Positions 57,310 to 64,000 of a stretch of DNA of 64,000 nucleotides are shown here, piece by piece (the stretch's first letter is position 1; every line of letters starts with the position of its first letter). A program made the position numbers and the translations under genes. Source of the DNA: Oceanobacillus jordanicus (GTDB lineage: Bacteria; Bacillota; Bacilli; Bacillales; Amphibacillaceae); NCBI RefSeq assembly GCF_022095695.1, contig NZ_JAIFZM010000004.1, positions 62,001 through 126,000 on the forward strand, written 5' to 3'. The notes below the pieces were generated by a model that saw only the letters and a program-made list of their open reading frames with translations, searched no databases and was not told the DNA's origin.

Positions 57310-58293
57310 ATGCCAGTAATGTCGTATATTCAAGCAGTTACAGCTGCACTAAAAGAAGAAATGCAACGAGATGAAAAAGTATTTATTTTGGGAGAAGATG
57401 TAGGGAAAAAAGGCGGCGTATTCCGCGCAACAGATGGACTTTATGATGAATTTGGAGAAGCGCGCGTGCTTGACACACCGCTTGCTGAGTCTGCAATAGC
57501 AGGTGTAGGGATTGGGGCAGCGATGTACGGAATGCGTCCAGTTGCGGAAATGCAATTCGCTGACTTTATTATGCCTGCCGTCAACCAAATTATCTCAGAA
57601 GCTGCGAAAATGCGCTATCGTTCAAATAATGATTGGAATGTTCCGATGACTATTCGTGCCCCATATGGCGGAGGAGTTCACGGAGCGCTTTATCATTCCC
57701 AGTCGATTGAAGCGGTTTTTGCTAATCAGCCTGGTTTAAAGATTGTTATGCCCTCTACACCTTATGATGTAAAAGGACTGTTAAAAGCATCTATTAGGGA
57801 CAATGATCCTGTCCTTTTCTTAGAGCATAAAAGAGCGTACCGGTTACTTAAAGGCGAGGTTCCTGAAGATGACTATGTACTCCCGATCGGCAAGGCAGAT
57901 GTGAAGCGAGAAGGCTCTGATATCACTGTTATTACGTATGGTTTGTGTGTCCATTTCGCTCTACAAGCTGCTGAAAAACTTGCAGAGGAAGGAATCGACG
58001 CTCATATTCTAGATTTACGAACCGTTTATCCATTAGATAAAGAAGCCATAATAGAGGCAGCTCAAAAAACGGGTAAAGTACTTCTTGTAACGGAAGACAA
58101 TAAAGAAGGAAGTATTATTGGGGAAGTAGCAGCAATTGTTGCAGAAAACTGTCTATTCGATCTTGATGCACCAATTAAGCGTCTTGCTGGCCCAGATGTG
58201 CCATCCATGCCTTATGCCCCAACTATGGAGAAGTATTTTATGATGAACCCGGATAAAGTAGAAAAAGCGATGCGAGAACTTGCGGAATTTTAA
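57310..58293 (+). CDS. bkdAB: branched-chain keto acid dehydrogenase E1 beta
   Basis: 327 residues, exactly the family length. ILGEDVGKKGGVFRATDGL, DTPLAESAIAGVGIGAA, and MRYRSNNDWNVPMTIRAPYGGG are conserved; LLVTEDNKEGSIIGEVAA is in the C-terminal domain. Together with BkdAA decarboxylates the keto acid and loads the acyl group on BkdB. Ribosome site GGGAGGG. Confidence 0.97.
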   Translation: MPVMSYIQAVTAALKEEMQRDEKVFILGEDVGKKGGVFRATDGLYDEFGEARVLDTPLAESAIAGVGIGAAMYGMRPVAEMQFADFIMPAVNQIISEAAKMRYRSNNDWNVPMTIRAPYGGGVHGALYHSQSIEAVFANQPGLKIVMPSTPYDVKGLLKASIRDNDPVLFLEHKRAYRLLKGEVPEDDYVLPIGKADVKREGSDITVITYGLCVHFALQAAEKLAEEGIDAHILDLRTVYPLDKEAIIEAAQKTGKVLLVTEDNKEGSIIGEVAAIVAENCLFDLDAPIKRLAGPDVPSMPYAPTMEKYFMMNPDKVEKAMRELAEF

Positions 58294-58313
58294 ACTTGAA
58301 GGAGGATTGAATA

Positions 58314-59588
58314 ATGGCTTCGGAAAAAATAAACATGCCCCAGTTAGGGGAAAGTGTAACAGAGGGAACAATAAGCTCTTGGCTTGTTCAAGTAGGCGAC
58401 AAAGTAAATAAATATGATCCAATTGCAGAAGTACTCACAGATAAAGTGAATGCAGAAGTACCTTCTTCTTTCACTGGTACCATTAAAGAGCTCGTTGCCG
58501 AAGAAGGGCAAACCATTGCTGTCGGTGATTTAATGTGCTACATCGATACTGAAGACAGTGCAGGCGATGCAACACAGCCTACGAATAAAGAAACGGTTGA
58601 GGCTTCAAAAGAAACTACAGAGCAACCGAATCAAGATCAATCTATGAAAAAACGTTATTCTCCTGCAGTGCTCCGCCTAGCACAAGAGAATGATATTGAT
58701 CTTGACCAAGTTACTGGTTCTGGTCAAAAAGGTAGAATAACACGGAAAGATATTGAAAACTACTTGTCAAATGGAAAACCAAAAACGACAAGCAGTAATC
58801 AAGAAGTGTCTTCTAAGCCATCTCAAGCTCAGGCAGAGCCAGTTGTAGAAAAAGCTACTTCTTCCGCACCTGTTTCAGATATGCAACAAGGAGATATCGA
58901 AATCCCAGTAACAGGGGTACGAAAAGCTATTGCGCAAAACATGGTTCGATCTAAACAGGAGATTCCTCATGCATGGATGACTGTGGAGGTAGATGTTACA
59001 GATTTGGTCACATATCGTAACCAAATTAAAGATGATTTTAAGAAAAAAGAAGGATTCAGCCTTACGTTCTTTGCTTTCTTTGTAAAAGCAGTTGCTCAGG
59101 CATTGAAAGAATATCCTCAATTAAACAGTATGTGGGCTGGAGATAAAATCATACAGAAAAAGGCAATCAACCTATCCATTGCCGTAGCAAAAGATGAGGA
59201 ATTATTTGTCCCTGTAATAAAGAATGCTGACGAAAAGAGTATTAAAGGAATTGCCAAAGATATTACTGAACTGGCAGGTAAAGCGAGGAAAGGTAAATTA
59301 ACAGGGGACGACATGAAAGGTGGTACATTTACGGTCAATAATACTGGTTCTTTTGGGTCAATTAGTTCAATGGGTGTCATTAACCACCCACAGGCTGCCA
59401 TTTTACAAGTAGAATCGATCGTGAAGCGTCCAGTTATTGTCGACAATATGTTTGCAGCTAGAGATATGGTTAATCTATCTTTATCCCTTGACCATAGAGT
59501 ATTAGATGGTTTAGTTTGTGGGAATTTCCTCTCCTATCTGAAGAAAACGTTAGAAAATATGAATGAAAAGACGATGAGTATTTACTAA
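58314..59588 (+). CDS. bkdB: branched-chain keto acid dehydrogenase E2
   Basis: 424 residues. Lipoyl domain (1-80) with Lys44 in LTDKVNAEVPS, an A/P/S/T/Q-rich linker, E1/E3-binding domain (RYSPAVLRLAQENDIDL, about 122-160), second linker and the acyltransferase core ending in LSLDHRVLDGLVCGNFL with catalytic His. Makes isobutyryl-, isovaleryl- and 2-methylbutyryl-CoA, primers of branched fatty acids. Ribosome site GGAGGA. Last gene of the sigma-54 operon. Confidence 0.97.
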   Translation: MASEKINMPQLGESVTEGTISSWLVQVGDKVNKYDPIAEVLTDKVNAEVPSSFTGTIKELVAEEGQTIAVGDLMCYIDTEDSAGDATQPTNKETVEASKETTEQPNQDQSMKKRYSPAVLRLAQENDIDLDQVTGSGQKGRITRKDIENYLSNGKPKTTSSNQEVSSKPSQAQAEPVVEKATSSAPVSDMQQGDIEIPVTGVRKAIAQNMVRSKQEIPHAWMTVEVDVTDLVTYRNQIKDDFKKKEGFSLTFFAFFVKAVAQALKEYPQLNSMWAGDKIIQKKAINLSIAVAKDEELFVPVIKNADEKSIKGIAKDITELAGKARKGKLTGDDMKGGTFTVNNTGSFGSISSMGVINHPQAAILQVESIVKRPVIVDNMFAARDMVNLSLSLDHRVLDGLVCGNFLSYLKKTLENMNEKTMSIY

Positions 59589-59701
59589 ATCAGCGAGCAT
59601 AGTATTTTGTTAATCTTAATAAATTGATAAATCAAGTGAAACTTGGTATGCTGTTTACAAGATTTGATAGAACTAATTTAACGTAAGGGGTTGGATTTCG
59701 T

Positions 59702-60133
59702 ATGGATTTCAACATTTTTATGAATGATGTTGTCAATGCAGCACGTGAAGATATAACGGAAGCAGGATACGAAGAACTGAAAACACCAGAAGATGTAGAT
59801 CAAGCAGTTGCTCGTAAAGGGACGACCCTTGTGATGGTGAATTCTGTTTGTGGATGTGCTGGAGGAGTAGCTCGCCCAGCTGCAGCTAATTCTGTTCATT
59901 ATGACAAACGACCAGATCATTTAGTTACTGTTTTTGCCGGTCAGGACAAGGAAGCTACAGAAAAAGCACGAAGCTATTTTGAAGGATATCCTCCTTCATC
60001 ACCTTCCTTCGCATTTTTGAAAGATGGGGAGATTGTAACCATGTTAGAAAGACATGATATAGAAGGCCATAGCGCGATGGATGTTGTTGGCAGATTGCAA
60101 TCCATATTTGATGAACACTGTGAAGAAATTTAA
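59702..60133 (+). CDS. brxB: bacilliredoxin BrxB (YqiW family)
   Basis: 143 residues with the atypical CGC motif (Cys50-Gly-Cys52 in [15 protein letters not shown]) in a thioredoxin-like fold. Bacilliredoxins remove bacillithiol from S-bacillithiolated proteins after oxidation. [17 protein letters not shown] is the family block. Gene lies after bkdB as yqiW does in B. subtilis. The 113-base gap to bkdB has no terminator that I can see. Confidence 0.95.
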   Translation: MDFNIFMNDVVNAAREDITEAGYEELKTPEDVDQAVARKGTTLVMVNSVCGCAGGVARPAAANSVHYDKRPDHLVTVFAGQDKEATEKARSYFEGYPPSSPSFAFLKDGEIVTMLERHDIEGHSAMDVVGRLQSIFDEHCEEI

Positions 60134-60175
60134 CGCATTTTTTGCTTGTTTTAATAAGCAAAAAGTGTATATTAG

Positions 60176-60217
60176 AAAGAGGCTGTCGCTATTTATTTAG
60201 GTCAGCCTCTTTTTTCA
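60176..60217 (+). terminator. terminator after brxB
   Basis: AAAGAGGCTG pairs with CAGCCTCTTT across 17 bases, followed by T's. A weaker upstream hairpin TTTTTGCTT/AAGCAAAAA (about 60139-60164) may assist. Confidence 0.85.
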
Positions 60218-60299
60218 CGTTTCAAGCATAAGAGAAACGTGAACATTCGTTACAAAACGAATATGCTGTAAAGCATTGCGAGTTAAAGGAGTTATAAAA

Positions 60300-61286
60300 G
60301 TGAAGATCGGCTATAGAACGATAAAAACGGCAATAGGTACACCTCTTGCCATATCTATTGCTCAATTTCTTGGTTTATCAAATTTTGTTTCAGCAGGAAT
60401 TTTAACTATTCTTTGTATCCAGCCCTCAAGGAAACAATCTTTTCTAAGTGCCTGGAACCGTTTTTTGGCTTGTGTACTAGCAAGTGTTTTTTCTTTAGTA
60501 TTCTTCGAGATCATTGGCTACCATCCTGTTTCAGTGGGTTTGATGCTAGCGGTATTTATACCGACGACTGTTTATTTAAAAATCACGCAGGGAATTGCTA
60601 CAAGCTCTGTAATTATTTTAAATTTATATAGTGCCTCTGGGATAGATTTGAATTTTTTAACAGATCAGTTTGTCCTGATCATTGTGGGAATCGGTACAGG
60701 GCTATTGTTAAATTTATATATGCCGAGCTTGGATAAAAAGTTAAAAAATAAGCAGAACAAGGTGGAAAGTAATTTCCAGACTATTTTGTATGAGGTAGCT
60801 TTATATATCCGTAATAAAGAGATACATTGGGATGGCAAGGAAATATCCGAAACAGAACAGATCCTTGAGGAAGCTTTTGACCTAGTTGAGCGGGACAAAG
60901 AGAATCATCTATTGCGTAGCAAGCACCCATATAAGGATTATTTTTATATGCGACAGCGACAATTTGAATTATTGAAAAGGATGTTACCACTCGTAACAAA
61001 ACTACCAAATAAAATATCCATTTCTGAAAAAGTTGCTGTTTTCTTTGAAAGCTTATCAAAGGCTGTTCATCCAGGTAATACAGCAATATTGTACTTAGAG
61101 GAACTAACTAAATTACAAAAAGAGTTTGATGAGGAAGAACTACCTGAAACACGTGAGGAATTCGAAACCCGTGCTAATCTGTTTCGCCTTCTCCATGAAA
61201 TAGAAGACTACTTATTATTGAAACAGAAATTTAAAAAGAGTGACATCCAACATAAAAAAGAAGCAAAATCTAAAGCAAAAGCGTAG
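60300..61286 (+). CDS. yqjA: YqjA, aromatic acid exporter-type membrane protein
   Basis: 328 residues from GTG 60300 (AAAGGAG before it). Four to six membrane helices fill about 10-145 (FGTP-like AIGTPLAISIAQFLGL, SAGILTILCIQPSRKQSF), then a long cytosolic helical domain to the end. This is the aromatic acid exporter N-terminal (DUF939) arrangement, YqjA in B. subtilis. Substrate unknown. Basic C-terminus (KKSDIQHKKEAKSKAKA). Confidence 0.9.
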   Translation: MKIGYRTIKTAIGTPLAISIAQFLGLSNFVSAGILTILCIQPSRKQSFLSAWNRFLACVLASVFSLVFFEIIGYHPVSVGLMLAVFIPTTVYLKITQGIATSSVIILNLYSASGIDLNFLTDQFVLIIVGIGTGLLLNLYMPSLDKKLKNKQNKVESNFQTILYEVALYIRNKEIHWDGKEISETEQILEEAFDLVERDKENHLLRSKHPYKDYFYMRQRQFELLKRMLPLVTKLPNKISISEKVAVFFESLSKAVHPGNTAILYLEELTKLQKEFDEEELPETREEFETRANLFRLLHEIEDYLLLKQKFKKSDIQHKKEAKSKAKA

Positions 61287-61323
61287 GGCGAAGTTATAAA
61301 ACGTTTGCTTGTTATTTTTTTCA

Positions 61324-61363
61324 TTAAAAAAGACTGAAATCAATTTTGATTTCAGTCTTTTGC
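61324..61363. terminator. bidirectional terminator yqjA / Prli42
   Basis: AAAAGACTGAAATCA and TGATTTCAGTCTTTT with a 5-base loop, A and T runs at the ends. It serves yqjA and the minus-strand small gene. Confidence 0.92.
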
Positions 61364-61370
61364 CGATTAA

Positions 61371-61481
61371 TTATATAAACAGTGCCAGTCCAGCAGTTAA
61401 TGTTGAGAGTACCATTGCAATAATCATAATGTACACGATGACTGTAGTCCTTCTTTGACGCTTTGATTTTTTTGCAGCCAT
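61371..61481 (-). CDS. Prli42-like stressosome-associated peptide
   Basis: 36 residues, starting MAAKKSKRQRRTTVIVYIM and ending TLTAGLALFI: a very basic head and one membrane helix (about 14-34). The ATG at 61481 follows AAAGGGGG by eight bases; longer in-frame starts lack this. Composition, size and genomic position before methylmalonyl-CoA epimerase match Prli42, which in Listeria anchors the stressosome at the membrane. Its role here is inference. Easily missed because of size. Confidence 0.75.
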   Translation of the reverse strand: MAAKKSKRQRRTTVIVYIMIIAMVLSTLTAGLALFI

Positions 61482-61671
61482 TTTCTTTCCCCCTTTGAAC
61501 CCTTCTGTTACTTGTATTTTATCGTGAAAACCGGATTTGGACAAGTAAAAGTTGAAAAGAACTAAATGTTGCAAAAGATAAAGTTATCCTCCAAGAATTT
61601 GAAGCATATTAATCTTCTTATGGTAGAGAAAATTTTTAGGAAGAAGCAGAAATAGGAGGGAGAACATTTTT

Positions 61672-62139
61672 ATGGACTTTTGTGCGAGAACAAAAGCTAC
61701 AGCTGACGACAGAACTATGTCTCTTCCACCAAAGATTTCTCATATTGCAATTGCAGTAAGAGATCTGGATAGAGCATTGCCCTTTTATACAGAAGTCTTA
61801 GGATTACAAGTTGTGAGCAAAGAAGAACTACTCTCTGAAGGGGTTAGAATTGTTCACTTAAAAGCAGAAAATATTTTGATAGAATTATTGGAGCCAAGCC
61901 ATACAAATTCTCCTGTGCACTCATACTTAAACAAATATGGTGAAGGCCTTCACCATATTGCCTTTGAAACAAACGACATAGAAAAAGTATTTATGGACTT
62001 AAAAGCAAAAGATCTGCCAATAGTCAATGAGGGTGTGAAAAAAGGGGCTAGGAACAGTGAAATCTTATTTATCCATCCGAGTGCTACGAATGGAACATTA
62101 GTCGAATTCTGCGAGTATAAAGGGCGTAGAGAACAATGA
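61672..62139 (+). CDS. yqjC: methylmalonyl-CoA epimerase
   Basis: 155 residues, VOC superfamily. Interconverts (R)- and (S)-methylmalonyl-CoA. Conserved HIAIAVRDLDRALPFYTEVLGL with the first metal His, GEGLHHIAFETND with the second, and TLVEFCEY with the Glu ligand. The ATG at 61672 has AGGAGGGAG upstream at slightly long distance; ATG 61717 (MSLPPKISH) is closer to the usual family start but has no ribosome site. Overlaps the next gene by ATGA. Confidence 0.93.
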   Translation: MDFCARTKATADDRTMSLPPKISHIAIAVRDLDRALPFYTEVLGLQVVSKEELLSEGVRIVHLKAENILIELLEPSHTNSPVHSYLNKYGEGLHHIAFETNDIEKVFMDLKAKDLPIVNEGVKKGARNSEILFIHPSATNGTLVEFCEYKGRREQ

Positions 62140-63677
62140 GTCCATCCAAGTACATAAAAGAGCTAGCTAACAAACGGGAACTTGTGGAAACAGGTGGTGG
62201 AGAAAAGCGAACTTCTAAGCAACATTCTAAAGGAAAGTGGACGGCCAGAGAACGTCTCACCTATTTACTTGATCCGGGTAGTTTTATAGAAATCCAGCCT
62301 TTTTTAACAGAAAGAAAGCCAAGCAATTATCTAGAATCTTTAAATGGCGATGGGGTTGTTGGAGGATTTGGTAAGATATCTGGAAAGGCCGTATATGTTT
62401 ATGCTCAAGATTTTACAGTGTTTGGTGGGTCACTAGGTGAAATGCATGGGAAAAAGATAGCAACAATTCTTGACCTTGCTGGTAAAAATCGTTTTCCCGT
62501 TATTGGGTTAATTGATTCTGGTGGGGCACGTATTCAAGAAGGGGTTTCCTCATTAGATGGATATGGTCAGATTTTTTACCGAAACGTACTTTATTCTGGT
62601 GTTATACCCCAGATTTCTGTCATAATGGGACCAAGTGCGGGTGGGGCAGTATATTCTCCCGCTTTGACAGACTTTGTCATCATGGTAGAAAAAACCTCTC
62701 AGATGTTTGTGACAGGACCTAAGGTGATGCAAGAGGTAACAGGAGAGCAAATTACGGCCGAGGAACTGGGTGGCTCTTTTATTCACAGCCAAAAAAGTGG
62801 AAATGCCCATCTCACAAAAGCAACAGAAGGGGAAGCATTGGATGCGGTTAAGGAGCTTTTACTGTTTCTACCTGAGCAAAACCAGCAAAAAACGAAGCCA
62901 TTACCAATTAATGAAGAAAATCATGAGCGACCAAGATTACTCGAATTGGTCCCGTCTGATAGCAAGACAGCTTATGACGTAAGGAGAATAGTTGAACAAA
63001 TAGTAGATGCAGATTCCTTTATGGAGATTCATGACAAATTTGCAAAGAATATTGTAGTAGGTTTTGCTAGGGTGCACGGAATAGCTATTGGATTGGTTTG
63101 TAACCAGCCGAAGTATAAAGCCGGTGGACTGGACATCGATGCTAGTGATAAAGCAGCGCGATTTATACGTTTTTGTGATTGCTTTCATATCCCACTCATT
63201 ACGTTAGAGGATGTAACTGGTTTCTTACCAGGAGTAAAGCAAGAGCATGAGGGAATTATTCGGCATGGAGCAAAAATTGCCTATGCCTATGCAGAAGCAA
63301 CCGTTCCTAAAATCACGGTTATTTTACGTAAGGCATATGGTGGTGCATTTGTCGCTCTTAATAGTAAATCACTCGGGGCTGATGTAGTCTACGCTTGGCC
63401 GCAGGCTGAAATTGCTGTTATGGGGCCAGAAGGTGCTGTGAGTGTTTTAAACAGTGATGAAATAAAGAAAGCCCAAAACCGAGAAAAAGCTAGAGAAGAG
63501 AAGATAGCCGCCTATCGAGAAAAGCACGCTAATCCTTATACGGCTGCTGCCTTAGGGATGATCGATGATGTGATTTTCCCAGAGAAAACGCGCATTAAAC
63601 TTATTCAAGCTTTGGAAATGATGTATAATAAACAAGTGGAGCGACCAGAAAAAAAACATGGTAACATGCCATTATAG
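62136..63677 (+). CDS. yqjD: acyl-CoA carboxyltransferase (PccB/MmdA type)
   Basis: 513 residues. Biotin-dependent carboxyl transferase subunit, either propionyl-CoA carboxylase beta or methylmalonyl-CoA decarboxylase alpha. RERLTYLLDPGSFIEI, the two oxyanion segments GLIDSGGARIQEGV and PGVKQEHEGIIRHGAK, KAYGGAFVALNSK and WPQAEIAVMGPEGAV are intact. Coupled to the epimerase, so it acts on propionyl/methylmalonyl-CoA, the product of isoleucine, valine and odd-chain breakdown. The matching biotin subunit is not in the window. Confidence 0.93.
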   Translation: MSPSKYIKELANKRELVETGGGEKRTSKQHSKGKWTARERLTYLLDPGSFIEIQPFLTERKPSNYLESLNGDGVVGGFGKISGKAVYVYAQDFTVFGGSLGEMHGKKIATILDLAGKNRFPVIGLIDSGGARIQEGVSSLDGYGQIFYRNVLYSGVIPQISVIMGPSAGGAVYSPALTDFVIMVEKTSQMFVTGPKVMQEVTGEQITAEELGGSFIHSQKSGNAHLTKATEGEALDAVKELLLFLPEQNQQKTKPLPINEENHERPRLLELVPSDSKTAYDVRRIVEQIVDADSFMEIHDKFAKNIVVGFARVHGIAIGLVCNQPKYKAGGLDIDASDKAARFIRFCDCFHIPLITLEDVTGFLPGVKQEHEGIIRHGAKIAYAYAEATVPKITVILRKAYGGAFVALNSKSLGADVVYAWPQAEIAVMGPEGAVSVLNSDEIKKAQNREKAREEKIAAYREKHANPYTAAALGMIDDVIFPEKTRIKLIQALEMMYNKQVERPEKKHGNMPL

Positions 63678-63700
63678 TAACTATTGGAGGACTAAAATTT

Positions 63701-64000
63701 ATGACTACAGTAAACCAAGAAAGATTGATCAACGAATTTTTTGAACTTGTCCAAATTGACTCAGAAACAAAATATGAAACAGAAATTGCAGCAGTACTGA
63801 AGCAAAAATTTACAGACCTTGGCGTAGAGGTAATGGAAGATGATGCATCAAAAGTGACTGGCCATGGAGCTGGAAATCTTATTTGCACCTTAAAGGGAAC
63901 GAAGTCAGGTGTAGAGCCAATTTACTTCACTTCTCATATGGATACAGTAGTACCAGGTAAGGGAATTAAGCCTTCCATTGAAGGTGACTATATTGTTTCG
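63701..64000 (+). CDS. yqjE: M20 family peptidase, 5' part
   Basis: First 100 codons of a peptidase T-like M20 zinc peptidase; the gene runs past the window edge. ERLINEFFELVQIDSETKYE and YFTSHMDTVVPGKGIKP with metal ligand His79 and catalytic Asp81 are typical of the YqjE/PepT-like group. Ribosome site GGAGGAC before ATG 63701. It probably removes residues from tripeptides or similar. Follows yqjD by 23 bases. Confidence 0.92.
   Translation, partial: MTTVNQERLINEFFELVQIDSETKYETEIAAVLKQKFTDLGVEVMEDDASKVTGHGAGNLICTLKGTKSGVEPIYFTSHMDTVVPGKGIKPSIEGDYIVS

Noticed and set aside
1-64000. CRISPR arrays, prophage, tRNA or rRNA genes
   Set aside because: No regularly spaced repeats, phage gene cluster, or tRNA/rRNA-like sequence was noticed on either strand; a tRNAscan and CRISPR search would confirm.

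Overview
The window is a contiguous piece of a low-GC, endospore-forming Bacillaceae chromosome. Gene content and order follow the Bacillus subtilis yqgN-yqjE segment (comG, gcv, spoIIIA, acc, nusB-folD-xse-ispA, recN, spoIVB, spo0A, bkd). Proteins resemble but are not identical to B. subtilis ones. An OLE RNA with its partner gene oapA points to a halophilic or alkaliphilic relative (Oceanobacillus/Virgibacillus/halodurans-like). Genus assignment is inference.

Layout. 1-5.6 kb: 3' end of a 5-formyl-THF cyclo-ligase, a YqgO-like peptide, rhomboid protease GluP, an acetyltransferase, an unknown membrane protein on the minus strand, and a lone SpoVAF. 5.7-10.4 kb: YqgQ, glucokinase, an LtaS-type enzyme, a small DUF2759 gene (yqgW), a metallo-hydrolase and YqgY. 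10.6-15.6 kb: the comG competence pseudopilus operon on the minus strand, split between comGB and comGC by about 780 bp holding a palindromic repeat and an IS110-type transposase remnant; then yqzE. 15.8-22.7 kb: yqhH-yqhG, and gcvT-gcvPA-gcvPB behind a tandem glycine riboswitch with a terminator. 22.7-27.7 kb: rhodanese, mntR, patatin, yqhP, yqhR, an M24 peptidase and efp.

27.8-33.1 kb: the complete spoIIIAA-AH operon behind a likely sigma-E promoter. 34-40.3 kb: accBC, yqhY, nusB, folD, xseAB and ispA. 40.4-41.6 kb: a roughly 600-nt structured non-coding RNA closed by a perfect 10-bp terminal helix, followed by a membrane protein gene. Position and partner identify these as OLE RNA and oapA. 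dxs, which normally follows ispA in this gene order, is missing. yqxC, argR, recN, spoIVB and spo0A follow; spo0A has a visible sigma-H promoter and a perfect 0A box.

47.6-60.1 kb: aspartokinase III and yqzF on the minus strand, then the sigma-54 activator bkdR, a textbook -24/-12 promoter with an upstream palindrome, and ptb-bcd-buk-lpdV-bkdAA-bkdAB-bkdB for branched-chain amino acid catabolism and branched fatty-acid primers; brxB follows. 60.3-64 kb: yqjA, a 36-aa Prli42-like peptide, methylmalonyl-CoA epimerase, an acyl-CoA carboxyltransferase and the start of an M20 peptidase.

Most of the window is conserved core. The non-routine parts are the OLE/OapA locus with its missing dxs, the interrupted comG operon, the bkdR-ptb control region, two easily missed small genes and a few unexplained repeats.
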